The notes under the pieces are model-generated. The model ran no database searches. It was given only the letters and a program-made list of their open reading frames with translations, and was not told the DNA's origin. A DNA stretch of 64,000 nt from NCBI GenBank assembly GCA_001600695.1, contig BCKQ01000013.1, forward strand, positions 310,001-374,000, given 5' to 3'. The stretch is from Ascoidea asiatica (Eukaryota > Ascomycota > Saccharomycetes > Ascoideales > Ascoideaceae). Positions 9,351 through 19,746 of this stretch are shown here, piece after piece (position 1 is the first letter of the stretch; every line of letters starts with the position of its first letter). Both the position numbers and the translations under genes were made by a program.

Positions 9351-10127
9351 TCATAATTTATCAAGATCTAAATCAAAACTTGATCCACATCCACAACTAC
9401 TTGTTGTATATGGACTATCAACAACTTTAAATTGATTTCCAATTAATTCATTAACATAATCAATTTTAGAATCTTTTAATAAATTTAATGATGATTTATC
9501 TATAATAACTTTACTATTATCCCTTGTAAATATACAATTTTTTTCTTTATCAATAATATTTATTTCTTTATCATTATCATTTATTTCACTTATTAAATTC
9601 TCTTTTTTTAAATCAATTAATTCTAAAATATATTGAAATCCATGACATCCACCACTTTCAACTTTAATTTTCAAAGCTAAATTAAAATTATTATCTTCAT
9701 TCATAATTTCATTTAATTTTTTACAAGCTCTAAATGTTATACCTACTTTTAAAATTTTATTTTCATTATTAGAATCTTTTAATGGATTTATAATTTTAGT
9801 ATTTAAAAATGCTGATTCACTATCTTCAATTAATGTATTTTTTCTTTTTTTAATATTATTTGTTTCTTGAATTGGAATTGAACTAGAATTTATATTAGAA
9901 ATTTCATTTGAAGTTTCATTTGAATTCGAATTTGAATTTGGTGTTGTAGAATAATAATTTTTATTTATATTCATAAAACAACTTGAATTATTTTTACTTT
10001 TATAAAATGATATATTGTGATTTGATGTTTTTGATGAATATATTATTTTGGAAACTTGATTAACTAAAGGTTTTCCTCCTCTTGTATTTCTCATAAAGAT
10101 TCTACTATAGTTTGAAAGCACAGACAT
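9351..10127 (-). CDS. ISA2: Mitochondrial iron-sulfur assembly protein Isa2
   Basis: A 258-residue A-type Fe-S scaffold/carrier. In yeast Isa2 acts with Isa1 and Iba57 in the mitochondrial matrix to make [4Fe-4S] clusters for aconitase-type enzymes and radical-SAM enzymes. The N-terminus is basic, with a hydrophobic/aromatic presequence and then an Asn/Ser-rich stretch. The A-type domain covers the C-terminal half with the three cluster cysteines in ESGGCHGFQY and SSCGCGSSFDL. An insert rich in Asp, Asn and Lys separates the two halves of the domain. The gene is in tandem with NBP35 on the same strand, 448 bp downstream of it. Confidence 0.92.
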   Translation of the reverse strand: MSVLSNYSRIFMRNTRGGKPLVNQVSKIIYSSKTSNHNISFYKSKNNSSCFMNINKNYYSTTPNSNSNSNETSNEISNINSSSIPIQETNNIKKRKNTLIEDSESAFLNTKIINPLKDSNNENKILKVGITFRACKKLNEIMNEDNNFNLALKIKVESGGCHGFQYILELIDLKKENLISEINDNDKEINIIDKEKNCIFTRDNSKVIIDKSSLNLLKDSKIDYVNELIGNQFKVVDSPYTTSSCGCGSSFDLDLDKL

Positions 10128-10575
10128 TTTTAATTCTTTTAAATTCTAATTAAAATTTATTTCTGATTTGCCTCTGGTTAATTTGCATTATTTTATATCA
10201 TATCAAAGTTATAAATCAAATTATACTACAATTACAGTACCTTTCTTTATCTTTCTCTTTCTCTCCTCTCGTCTCCTTGACATTACCAACTTTTCCTGTT
10301 TTGGACTCTTTCTTCGTTTTATGATCAAAACTGCTGACTAATTTAAATTCGACCATCTTGAGTCGGATTGCTTATAAAAGTCACAAGAATGTTTCTATTC
10401 TCGACCGGCCGGAATTGATTATTTTACAAACAACGAAATTAATTTCAAGTTATTTAAATATTATTTATTATTTATTATTTATTATTTATTATTTATTATT
10501 TATTAATGACTTGATGATTCAATGATAATGACTTGAGGATTTAATGAATGGCGATAAGTAAATAGGAAATGAAGA
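10128..10575. other. ISA2 upstream region, with 7-bp repeat
   Basis: Contains a pyrimidine-rich GC-richer patch (about 10250-10430) with CGACCGGCCGG at 10402-10412, and an ATTATTT tandem repeat at about 10459-10505. No gene seen. Confidence 0.6.
10459..10505. repeat. 7-bp tandem repeat (TTATTTA)
   Basis: About six to seven head-to-tail copies of a TTATTTA-type unit in the NBP35/ISA2 intergenic region. Confidence 0.8.
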
Positions 10576-11526
10576 TTATCCCTCTATTACATCTCTTAAA
10601 TTATCCACTATATCAAGTATTGCTGTAGTTGCAGGACTATCTTCATATAATTCTAGAAAATTTTCTCCATTATCACAACTTTTTGCTATTCTTGGATCTA
10701 ATGGAATCTCACCTAAATATCTAATATTCATTTCTTCACATAATTTTTTACCTCCACCTGTAGTTGGTTTAAAAATAAATGATTTATTTAAACAATTTGG
10801 ACAAACAAATCCACTCATATTTTCAATTAATCCTAATATTGGAATTTTAGCTTTTTTACAAAAATCAATTTCTTTTCTAACATCTAATAATGAAACTTCT
10901 TGTGGTGTTGTTATAATTAAAGCTCCATCTATACCACTTTCTTTTAAATATGTATTTATTGAAATATGTTCATCTGATGTTCCTGGTGGTGTATCTATTA
11001 TTAAATAATTTAATTTTCCCCAATCAACATCTTTCAAAAATTGTTTAATTAATCCATTTTTTTTATTACCTCTCCAAATAATTGCAGAATTTGGATCTGG
11101 TAACATAAATGCTATTGACATTATAGATAAATTATCCTCTATATAAATCGGACTCCATCCAGAATTAGAATTATGTATAAATTCATTTTTATTTGCTCCT
11201 AAAATTTTTGGTAATGAAGGTCCACAAATATCTAAATCTAATGATCCAATTTCTAAATCAGTATCTGCACTTAATGCAAAACTTAGCATTGCTGTAAATG
11301 TAGATTTTCCAACACCTCCTTTACCTGATAGTACTAAAATTTTATGATCTATTAAATTATTTATTTTATTTGTAATTTTATCTAAATCTGGATCTGGTCC
11401 TTTGTTTAATTGTGATGCACAAATATTTTGATTTGGACATCCTTTACAAGCATCATCTTTTCCAGCAGCTTCTGATTCTGGGCCTGGACAGTGTTCTGGT
11501 TCCGGATGTTCTAAAGCTAAAGACAT
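10576..11526 (-). CDS. NBP35: Cytosolic Fe-S assembly scaffold P-loop NTPase Nbp35
   Basis: A 316-residue Mrp/NBP35-family ATPase. Nbp35 with Cfd1 forms the scaffold on which cytosolic and nuclear [4Fe-4S] clusters are built. The N-terminal ferredoxin-like motif unique to Nbp35 is present: C13, then C27, C30 and C36 ([10 protein letters not shown]). The deviant Walker A is GKGGVGKST at about 68-76. The bridging-cluster CPNC motif follows in [20 protein letters not shown] provides the Walker B/switch region. Length matches the family (S. cerevisiae 328 aa). Cfd1 lacks the N-terminal cysteines, so Nbp35 is the firm choice. Confidence 0.96.
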   Translation of the reverse strand: MSLALEHPEPEHCPGPESEAAGKDDACKGCPNQNICASQLNKGPDPDLDKITNKINNLIDHKILVLSGKGGVGKSTFTAMLSFALSADTDLEIGSLDLDICGPSLPKILGANKNEFIHNSNSGWSPIYIEDNLSIMSIAFMLPDPNSAIIWRGNKKNGLIKQFLKDVDWGKLNYLIIDTPPGTSDEHISINTYLKESGIDGALIITTPQEVSLLDVRKEIDFCKKAKIPILGLIENMSGFVCPNCLNKSFIFKPTTGGGKKLCEEMNIRYLGEIPLDPRIAKSCDNGENFLELYEDSPATTAILDIVDNLRDVIEG

Positions 11527-12257
11527 TTGTATTTTATTATTCTTATTGTATATTTAGTTTATAATCTATTTCGATATATCTATTCAATAATCAAATAAAT
11601 ATTTCTACCATTGTTGAATTAGTAATTAAATCAAAATCAAAATCAAAATGTCAAAAATGCATGGACAACCGGATCTCGGCGATTTGATTATTAATATAAA
11701 TAGTCACATGGCTGCATTTTATATTCGACCTACAAACGGAAAGTATTACCTAATTCGGTAAATACATATTTGTTATATTTTATGAAGCTTTTTTATATTG
11801 ATATTTTTAATAACAATTACCAATGTATTTGAAAAAAAAAGCTAATTAAAAAGAATTTGAGATTATTAATAAAATTATGCCTAAACATAGATTTGGATTT
11901 ATGAAAAGTGTAGTTAAAAATAGTAAAATATAATTAAAAAAAGGAGATAAAATTATAAAATTATAAAATTATAAAATAATGAAATTTAAAATTTTTTAAT
12001 AAACTATTAATCAAATAATTAAATATTTGAATAATTGAATAATTAATAGAGTAAAAAAAAACTGGCAAACAAAAAAAAAGTAGTAAGAGAGATAAAGGAT
12101 TATAAAATGTATGATAAATTAAAAATATATTGTAAGAAAATCAATAAAATTGAAATTAGTTTGAATAACTAATTGAATTTTATGTAAACCCCCAAAAGAA
12201 GATAGAATGAGAAAAAAGTAAATAAAATGAAAGGGACAAAAGAATATTTCATTTTGA
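11527..12257. other. Intergenic region between NBP35 and NAP1
   Basis: Mostly A/T-rich. A 37-codon ORF (11648-11761, plus strand; starts MSKMHGQPDLGDLI) overlaps a GC-richer patch with CCGGATCTCGGCG at 11669-11681, about 120 bp upstream of the NBP35 start codon. No further gene is apparent. Confidence 0.5.
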
Positions 12258-13895
12258 TTATGTTTGTTTGCATTCTGGAGGATCTTGACTTGGAGTTTTT
12301 CCTTTTGATTTATCTTTTTTATCATCCATTTCACCATCGTCTTCATCATCATCATCATCTTCAGATTCAGACTCGGATTCAGAACCATTGAAACCAGATT
12401 CACCAAATTCAGAATCTTCATCATTTTGAGCATCTAAATCAAAATCAATTGCAGTACCTGTAAACCAATCAATGGCTCTTGGAATTAATTTATCTTTAAT
12501 ATCTTCAGCTAATTGATAATCTAATTCTAATCTTGATTCTAATTCTTCATTATCTTCTTCATCATCATCATAATTTTCTTCATCATCATTATTTTCATCT
12601 TCATTACTATTATTATTATTATCATTCTGTATTTGAGATTTAGTTTTTTTTATATGTGGAGGTTTTGGAGGATCAAAGAAATTAAAAAAAGAATCAGTTG
12701 GAGTTAATTTTTCTATAGTTCTTGTTTGTTTAGTATGTTTATTTCTTTGTTTTCTTCTTTCAATTAATAAAGTTACATTTTTATCAGGATTTTTCCAATT
12801 TATTTCACAACCTTCAGCATGATCATAAATAAATTCACCATTATAACCTAATTCATTTTGATAATAATAAGTTTTTGTTAAAATTTTATTTGTAAAAAAT
12901 TCATTATTTTTATAATCAAATTCAAAAATTAATTTGAAACCAGGACTTTCTAAATGTTCTAATTTAATATTTGTTAAATAATGTAAAACTTGTGTATCTC
13001 TATCAGAAATTGTATCAGAAATTGGATGTAAATTTTCTAAAGCAGTTAACCAAAAATCAGGAATACCTTTAATTTCATCTTCTTCATTATTATCATCAAG
13101 AACAATTTCCGAATCACTGATATCATTTAAAGTATCAGATTCATGATGACGATGATTATCATCATCATCTTCATCCTCATCGTCATCATTATCAGAATTA
13201 AAAGATAAAGCAGTTTCAATTTGTTTACCATTTGAAATTTCTGTAGAAGTTGGTTGTTTTAAACCATTTATAATACTACTTCTTCTTTCATAAATAGTAT
13301 TATATTTTGCATTAAAAGTTTTTTCTAAGTTAAATAATTGTAATTGAAATTGAGATTCTAAATCCATTTGTTGTTTTTGAATATATTTCAAAGATACAAT
13401 TCTTTTTTTAACATTTTTTGATAAATTATTAATATAACCAGAATCTTTACCAATTAAAGTTTGTAATTTACCTTCAACCATGGATACTAAAGTTGAATTT
13501 TGTAATAAATTATTTACTTCTTGTTTATTATTAATTTCTTTAATATCTTGAGACTGATTTACATTATTAGAGTTCTGATTATCAGATATAATATTACCAT
13601 TTTCATTATTATTATTATAATTATTATTAGTAGTAGTAGTAGTAGTATTATCATCATCATCATTACTGTTTTCTAATTCAGAAATTTTAAGATTTTTATT
13701 TAAATTTTTAATTAAATTATCTTGTTCATTTTCATTTTCTTCAATTGTATTTGGTAATTGATTTAAATTTAATTTATGATTACTATTCATTAAATATGAA
13801 CCAACATTTGAAGCAGGAGTATTTTGTGGAGTTGGAGCTTGAGGAAAATCAGAAGAGATTTTCTTCTTTGAAGAATCTGACATATTTATACTCAT
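12258..13895 (-). CDS. NAP1: Nucleosome assembly protein 1 (histone H2A-H2B chaperone)
   Basis: A 545-residue NAP-family protein. It binds H2A-H2B, shuttles it and assembles nucleosomes; in yeast it also works with Clb2, Gin4 and Kap114. The NAP domain runs from about residue 140 to 460, with IPDFWLTALENLHPISDTI, KTYYYQNELGYNGEF, CEINWKNPDKNVTL and FFNFFDPPKPP. Very acidic Asp/Glu/Asn inserts lie at about 235-275, 415-450 and near the C-terminus. The protein ends PPECKQT, a CaaX-like tail as in other Nap1 proteins. The N-terminal 130 residues are Asn/Ser-rich, and with the acidic inserts make it longer than S. cerevisiae Nap1 (417 aa). Confidence 0.95.
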   Translation of the reverse strand: MSINMSDSSKKKISSDFPQAPTPQNTPASNVGSYLMNSNHKLNLNQLPNTIEENENEQDNLIKNLNKNLKISELENSNDDDDNTTTTTTNNNYNNNNENGNIISDNQNSNNVNQSQDIKEINNKQEVNNLLQNSTLVSMVEGKLQTLIGKDSGYINNLSKNVKKRIVSLKYIQKQQMDLESQFQLQLFNLEKTFNAKYNTIYERRSSIINGLKQPTSTEISNGKQIETALSFNSDNDDDEDEDDDDNHRHHESDTLNDISDSEIVLDDNNEEDEIKGIPDFWLTALENLHPISDTISDRDTQVLHYLTNIKLEHLESPGFKLIFEFDYKNNEFFTNKILTKTYYYQNELGYNGEFIYDHAEGCEINWKNPDKNVTLLIERRKQRNKHTKQTRTIEKLTPTDSFFNFFDPPKPPHIKKTKSQIQNDNNNNSNEDENNDDEENYDDDEEDNEELESRLELDYQLAEDIKDKLIPRAIDWFTGTAIDFDLDAQNDEDSEFGESGFNGSESESESEDDDDDEDDGEMDDKKDKSKGKTPSQDPPECKQT

Positions 13896-14926
13896 TTTTA
13901 AATAAGATTAAATAGATAAAAAAAAGTAGATTGATTGATAGAATGATTGATTGATCAATTGATTGAGGAGATTATAATTGACGAATCAAGACTTGTGATT
14001 CACCTGAGAGAATTAATATATTATAATTAGTAAGAGAAAAGACAGAAATACTGATATTTATAAATATATATATAAATATAAGTAATTAATAATAGTGATT
14101 TAGAAAAGACAATAAAAAATAAAAATGAAACTAAAAAATATAGAAATAGAAATAGAAATATAAATAAATGAAAAAAAATATTTAAATTAATCATCACAAA
14201 TCAAAGCGAGAGAAAGAGCAGTAACGTTAAAAGTAGGTCTGGGAATGGAACTTCTGCGGTGAAAATGCGAGGAAAATGCAAAATTGCAAAACTGCGAAAT
14301 TGCGAAATTCACTTCCTGCCAACAAAACAACTTTGACACCAACCCAAAAAAAAATAATACAAACCCACCGAAATGGTAAAGCCACGTTTGAGGATCTAAT
14401 GTGGGTAGATGTTTTCAGAAGTTAAGGGGTGCAGACCCTTGTAACTGGAAGTTTACGGATTTAAAACACGGATTTAATTCCGCTTACGGCACGCTTATAG
14501 GACACAAATCTAATTTAGGTCATAGATATGCTATATTACGGGCACAAATTCACTTATAGGACGCCCCCGCAATAATGGAACTGGAAAGATAATAGCTGAT
14601 ATTAATAATAATGATGAATTTGACATTTTAAGGGTCCTTTGAATATCTTTCAAAAACATTCTCTTTTGGGTAGTTGTTGATCTCTGTATATTTTAACTAG
14701 ATTTTATCAAAATGATTGCAAATGAAATAGTTACTTAAATTGTGTCTTGAAAGTTCAGTAGAGAAAAAAAGTCTTAGATAAAAATAGACAATATTAAAAA
14801 ATTAAAATTCTGAAACTAGGAATAGAAATCAAATTACTGAGAATACAGAATATGTATATACTGTATATATATATATATATAAAATACAAAAGAATAGAAT
14901 ATTCTAATTTAAAATAATTCATACTT
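13896..14926. other. NAP1 upstream region, with GC-richer patch
   Basis: Upstream DNA of NAP1. A GC-richer patch spans about 14200-14600 and contains two CGGATTTAA words, the CGG-N8-CCG element at 14469-14482 and two copies of CTTATAGGAC. A run of (TA) lies at about 14865-14881. No gene seen. Confidence 0.6.
14456..14482. promoter_or_regulatory. CGGATTTAA direct repeat ending in CGG-N8-CCG
   Basis: CGGATTTAA occurs at 14456 and again at 14469, where it forms CGGATTTAATTCCG (CGG-N8-CCG, 14469-14482). Inverted CGG/CCG triplets with fixed spacing are the usual target of fungal Zn2Cys6 factors. A near-identical element lies upstream of the CK2 gene at 57386-57399. It is about 570 bp upstream of the NAP1 start. 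Confidence 0.4.
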
Positions 14927-16453
14927 TTAAGAAATTATTGGAACTTGACATGTTAAATTTAATAATCTTGTAGTAAACTCAAATCCATAAATTGCCATAA
15001 ATGGTATTCCTGCATAAACAATTAATCTTGCAACAACTTCAACATCATATCTTGGTCTTAAAGCAACACATTTTGGATAATTTTTATTTAATTTCAAATC
15101 TTTATTTAATTCATTATTTGATTTTGCTGTATTTAAAACTTCATAATAATCACTCATTGATTCGGGTCCTTGTTTATCTAAAATTTTACCATTAGGTATT
15201 TGAATTGCAGGTAAATTATTTTCATTATAAGTTTTAAAAATATTTTCAAATTCAGTTTTTGAAGAAATTTTTGAAACTGGTTTGAAAAATCTTCTTGGTA
15301 CATAAATTTTAAAAATTGAATAAAAATATGGTAAAATTTTAAATAATATTTTTTTTGAAATATCTTTCCAAATTATAACTAATAAACCTCCAATAATAAC
15401 TCTAATAAAAGAATTTAAAAAACCCAATTGATTATAATCATAAAATGTTGAAATTATTGAATAATTTTTTGAAATTCTGAAATTTTCTGGTAATATAAAA
15501 AATTCAGTTTTTGAATAATAAAAATGTGTTAATTCTAAACCTAAAACAACTCCAATAAATGCAACTGAATCATCAAAACATGGACAATCATCAATTGGTT
15601 CTGCATGAAAATGAATTAAAAATCCAATAAATGCTATTATAAAAATTGGAATTATTGGATTTTTTATATTTATATTATCATCAAATAATAAAGTATCCCA
15701 ATAATTTTTAATTACTAGTCTTAAAATTACACATATTATACCAATTAATGAACCACTTAAAACATCAAGAAATCCATGCATACCACAATATATTCTACCA
15801 ATTATTAAAGATGTATAATAAATGAATAATAAAAAACTAAATCTTTTTGAAATTTTATTTGAATTTAAAATTTCAATTAATAAAATTAAAGTAGCAGAAG
15901 TTGCATTTGCACTATGAGAACTTGGAAACCCATATTCTTGAGTTGTATATCCAGACATTGTAATTCTATGTAAAGGAGGTGATCTTGGTCTTGGTAAACA
16001 AAAATAATCTTTACAACATCCTGTAAAAAAAATTCCAAATCCTAAAACCCAAACCAAATCTCTTGTTAATTCAACATATCCAAACCATAAAGGTAATGGT
16101 AACATTAAAACATAAAATGTATGAGCTGCTAAATTTGCTGTCCATGAAAAGTATAAATCAAAAACTTTACAACGTAATTTTGATTGTAAACTAAATAATA
16201 TTGGAGTTTCTTTTCTTATTAAAGGTAATAAATATGATCTTAATTTATATCTAAATGGAGATAATTTTGATTTATAATGAGCATCAGTTTTATTACCTGC
16301 ATCTAAAGTAATAATTCTTGGCTTTTCATATTCAATTTCTTTTGATATATTTCTATTTCTACTGGAAATACTTTGTCTTTCAGAAGAATCTCGAATTATA
16401 GTATTTGAACTATTTGATCTAAGTCTATAATGAGTTGAATCAGAAGAAGGCAT
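14927..16453 (-). CDS. LCB3: Sphingoid long-chain base 1-phosphate phosphatase (Lcb3/Ysr3 type)
   Basis: A 508-residue ER membrane enzyme of the PAP2 superfamily that dephosphorylates dihydrosphingosine and phytosphingosine 1-phosphates. The three phosphatase motifs are present: K148 with R155-P156 (KDYFCLPRP), PSSH at 177-180, and R220 with H226 and D230 (RIYCGMHGFLD). Multiple hydrophobic helices flank and follow the catalytic motifs. The N-terminus (1-60) is Ser/Arg-rich and cytosolic. Length is close to S. cerevisiae Lcb3 (409 aa) plus a longer C-terminus ending in another hydrophobic segment. Only one copy is seen, so it may cover both Lcb3 and Ysr3 roles. Confidence 0.92.
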   Translation of the reverse strand: MPSSDSTHYRLRSNSSNTIIRDSSERQSISSRNRNISKEIEYEKPRIITLDAGNKTDAHYKSKLSPFRYKLRSYLLPLIRKETPILFSLQSKLRCKVFDLYFSWTANLAAHTFYVLMLPLPLWFGYVELTRDLVWVLGFGIFFTGCCKDYFCLPRPRSPPLHRITMSGYTTQEYGFPSSHSANATSATLILLIEILNSNKISKRFSFLLFIYYTSLIIGRIYCGMHGFLDVLSGSLIGIICVILRLVIKNYWDTLLFDDNINIKNPIIPIFIIAFIGFLIHFHAEPIDDCPCFDDSVAFIGVVLGLELTHFYYSKTEFFILPENFRISKNYSIISTFYDYNQLGFLNSFIRVIIGGLLVIIWKDISKKILFKILPYFYSIFKIYVPRRFFKPVSKISSKTEFENIFKTYNENNLPAIQIPNGKILDKQGPESMSDYYEVLNTAKSNNELNKDLKLNKNYPKCVALRPRYDVEVVARLIVYAGIPFMAIYGFEFTTRLLNLTCQVPIIS

Positions 16454-17190
16454 TCTGATAAAACAGCATACTCTGATTAGCTAAAAAAACAATACAAAGT
16501 AAGATATGAAGGAAAAGGAACTAAGATGGTTCTATGATTTGAATCTGATATATATTTTGAGTATATTTGAGTATATTTGAAGATGAGATAATAAACAATA
16601 AATAATAAATATATTATTCTAGTGAAACAGAAATATTTGTGAACAAAACCTGCAATCGCAAGATTTGATATCAGATCGCGTACGTGTGGGCTCTGTGGGT
16701 GTTAAGCAATGTAATTTAGCAGTGCACGCAGCATCGCATACTAATTTTACTACTGTAAAGAACTGCTACGAAGCTGAGTGTGTGGTTTGAGAAAATAGAC
16801 CTTTTATTTATTTTATTACTACAAACTGAAAACTAAATTGTAGATAATTGTAGATAATTGTCGATAATGTTAAATTGTTGTAAGTTATCGTTGAGTAAAA
16901 AGATTTGGAAAAGTATTTAGGATAGGCAAGAGAGACTTGTAACACTGACTTTATACTTTTCACTGGAAGTCTCAAAATATGGCTTTATCAAAATCTTTCA
17001 TTTTCCAAAATAATCTAAGAAAAATGCTTTAAATCATTCTTTATCATCAATTTCAATCATTATTCTAATTAGTTTAATACTCCGAGTTATTCTTAATATA
17101 TGTTACAGAATACCTATAACTCTTATAGAATATTTCTAGAATATTTCTAAACACTTTGAGAAATATATTTGAATATTTCAGAGAAACTAT
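16454..17190. other. LCB3 upstream region / downstream of DysF gene
   Basis: A GC-richer patch at about 16640-16800 includes GATCGCGTACGTGTGGGC and GTGCACGCAGCATCGCA. The rest is AT-rich. No ORF or tRNA recognised. Confidence 0.6.
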
Positions 17191-19746
17191 TTATATTACA
17201 TTTATATTATTTCTATATAGAATTTTCAAGCTATCAATTAATTCTTTCATTTGATTTATTTGAATAATATCATAGTATTCTTCAACATAATCTTTATGCT
17301 TTATATTATCATCTAAATTATCTTCCATTTTTTTGATTAATAGATTTTTAGATTCATCAAATTCATAAGTATTATATAATCGTAATAGATAATTACCATT
17401 ATTATTATCTTTTTCATGACTATGATTATGATTATGATGAATGTTATTATTAAATGAATCAATTAATAAGGACAATATTCCACTTCTAAATAAATCTACT
17501 TTATCTCTAAATTTATCATTCAATTTTGATTCTAAATCAATTGAAAAATCATTAAGAAAATAAAAAATCAAAATTTTGTTTTTTTTGAAGAGATTAATTG
17601 TTTTAATTGAGGTTTGAAAAAAAATATTACAAAAAAATTCTGTTCTCAATCTATCCAGAGGAAATTTTTTCATAAACTCAATTATCATATTCAAATCATT
17701 TTTGAACTGATTATTTTCATAGTTTTCATTATAAAAATTTTCATTATTATAATTTTCATAACTAGATGTATCATTTGAAATTTCAATTTTGGGTAATATA
17801 ATATTAGTATTAGTATTAGTATTAGTATTAGTATTAGTATTAGTATTAGTACTATTATTATTTATATTATTGAAATTTGAATCATCTATTGATGTATTAA
17901 GAAAATCATTACTAAGTTTTTTTTTTTTTAATCTGATCCAATATCTTCTTCTGACAAAATTTAATTTGAATTTTTTATCACTATAGTTACCATTCCAATG
18001 CCTACTACCAAATCTAAAATTTGAATAAACCCAACCATTTTTATCAATATTTTTACTTATCATTAGAATTTTCCAATCATTCCAAACCCATTCCCAATTT
18101 GGATCTAAAGTTAAATTTGAATTAAATTCACAACATATATTTTTTTTATAAAAAATTTTTTTTTTTTTATTAATTCTATCTTTTTTTTTAATAAATGGTG
18201 GTGGATCAAAATGTTGTAATAAAAATTTTTTTGAATAAAAAGATTTTTTAAAAAATTTAAAACCTCTTTCGTTTTCCAAAATTATTTCTAATTCATAATC
18301 ATAATTTATTAATAATAAATTTTTTAATTGTTGAATTAAATTTTTTTCATTTAAATTTAAATTTTTATTGATATCTTTAATTAAATTTAAATTATTTTCA
18401 AATTTGAAAAAATTATTTTCTTTAATTAAATTATCAAAAGATTTATTAAACATTAAAGTATTTGCTCTATATTTATCATAATTTGAAAAATGTTTTTCAT
18501 TTCTATTAAAATTTAATTCAAATTCTAGATTATTAATAGAAATATTTTGAGAAATTTTGGATTTGAATTTTTTCAAATTCAATGAAATTTTTTTTGATAA
18601 TTTATTATTTTCATTGCTATTTTCATTACTGTTTTCATTTAAAGTATTTGAATTTGAAATTGAGATTGAACTGGAATTTAAATTCGAATTTAAATTTGAA
18701 ATTGGATCTGTAATTGAATTTGTGATTTGATTTGCAACTGGATTTGCATTTGGGGTTGTAATCGGGGGAGTGATTGGATTTATAATAGGATTTGTAGTTG
18801 GATTTAAAATTGAACTTGTGTTTGATAGCATTTGATTATCATTAGTATAAACTAAAGAAGTTTGAGATGAATTGTCATTGTCATTGTCATTTTTATCATT
18901 TATATTATCGATATCATTTATATTATCGATATCATTATTGTTATCAATATCATTATTTAATAGAGATATTGAATAAGTATTTAAATTATTTAATTTTTTT
19001 AAATTTTCTTTTTCTAAATTTTTTTCAATTCTAATTTTTTTATGATTTTTATGTCTTTGATGAGTTTTATGTAATTGAGCTTTAGTATATCTATTAATTG
19101 AATGATTATGTGGATGATTAATTGAATTATTAATTGAATTATTGATTGAATTATTAATTGAGAGATTATTTGAATTATAAATTGAATTATAGATTGAATT
19201 ACAATTTGAATTACAATTTGAATTAATTGAGGAATTTGAAATAGAATTTGAATTTGATATTGAAGATGAAATTGAATTAGATGAAGGAATTGAAGAAGAA
19301 TTTGATAAATTAGAAATTGATGGAGAAAGTGAATTTTGATTGTAAATTGGATTCAATTTATAAGAATCTAATTGATTATTCAGATAATCATTTGGTTTTA
19401 AATAATTGTTATTACTATTGTCATTATTAGTATTGTTATTGGTATTATTATTAGTATTAGTATCGGCGTCTAAGACATTATTAATATTTTCAAATTTTTT
19501 CAAATTATCTAAATTTGATAAATCACAGCAATTTGTATTATTATCATTTATATTATTATCATTTATATTATTATTGTTTGAATTATAATTATTTATAATA
19601 TTATTTTCATTAATAATTTTTATATCTTCAATTGATAAAATTTTTTTCTTGATAAAAAAATTATTAGAGAATGAATCATTATGTTTAAATTTTATTTTAT
19701 TTTTAAATTTTTTTTTTTTATTAAATTTTTTATCAATAATTTTCAT
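17191..19746 (-). CDS. Dysferlin-domain protein, Spo73/Mug65-like, Asn-rich
   Basis: An 851-residue protein. Residues 1-450 are dominated by Asn/Ser/Ile low-complexity sequence with repeats such as INDNNINDNN and SINNSINN. A dysferlin (DysF) domain lies at about 480-600: an ILENERGF opening, HFDPPPF, WEWVWNDWKI, DKNGWVYSNFRFG and FVRRRYWIRLKKKK. DysF domains occur in peroxisomal Pex30-type proteins and in sporulation proteins Spo73 (S. cerevisiae) and Mug65 (S. pombe). No membrane segments are evident, which favours Spo73/Mug65 over Pex28-32. A (TNTN)n run lies at about 633-653. The C-terminal 200 residues are a conserved-looking helical region (RLRTEFFCNIFFQ). Spo73 supports prospore-membrane growth; the role here is inferred. 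Confidence 0.6.
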   Translation of the reverse strand: MKIIDKKFNKKKKFKNKIKFKHNDSFSNNFFIKKKILSIEDIKIINENNIINNYNSNNNNINDNNINDNNTNCCDLSNLDNLKKFENINNVLDADTNTNNNTNNNTNNDNSNNNYLKPNDYLNNQLDSYKLNPIYNQNSLSPSISNLSNSSSIPSSNSISSSISNSNSISNSSINSNCNSNCNSIYNSIYNSNNLSINNSINNSINNSINHPHNHSINRYTKAQLHKTHQRHKNHKKIRIEKNLEKENLKKLNNLNTYSISLLNNDIDNNNDIDNINDIDNINDKNDNDNDNSSQTSLVYTNDNQMLSNTSSILNPTTNPIINPITPPITTPNANPVANQITNSITDPISNLNSNLNSSSISISNSNTLNENSNENSNENNKLSKKISLNLKKFKSKISQNISINNLEFELNFNRNEKHFSNYDKYRANTLMFNKSFDNLIKENNFFKFENNLNLIKDINKNLNLNEKNLIQQLKNLLLINYDYELEIILENERGFKFFKKSFYSKKFLLQHFDPPPFIKKKDRINKKKKIFYKKNICCEFNSNLTLDPNWEWVWNDWKILMISKNIDKNGWVYSNFRFGSRHWNGNYSDKKFKLNFVRRRYWIRLKKKKLSNDFLNTSIDDSNFNNINNNSTNTNTNTNTNTNTNTNIILPKIEISNDTSSYENYNNENFYNENYENNQFKNDLNMIIEFMKKFPLDRLRTEFFCNIFFQTSIKTINLFKKNKILIFYFLNDFSIDLESKLNDKFRDKVDLFRSGILSLLIDSFNNNIHHNHNHSHEKDNNNGNYLLRLYNTYEFDESKNLLIKKMEDNLDDNIKHKDYVEEYYDIIQINQMKELIDSLKILYRNNINVI

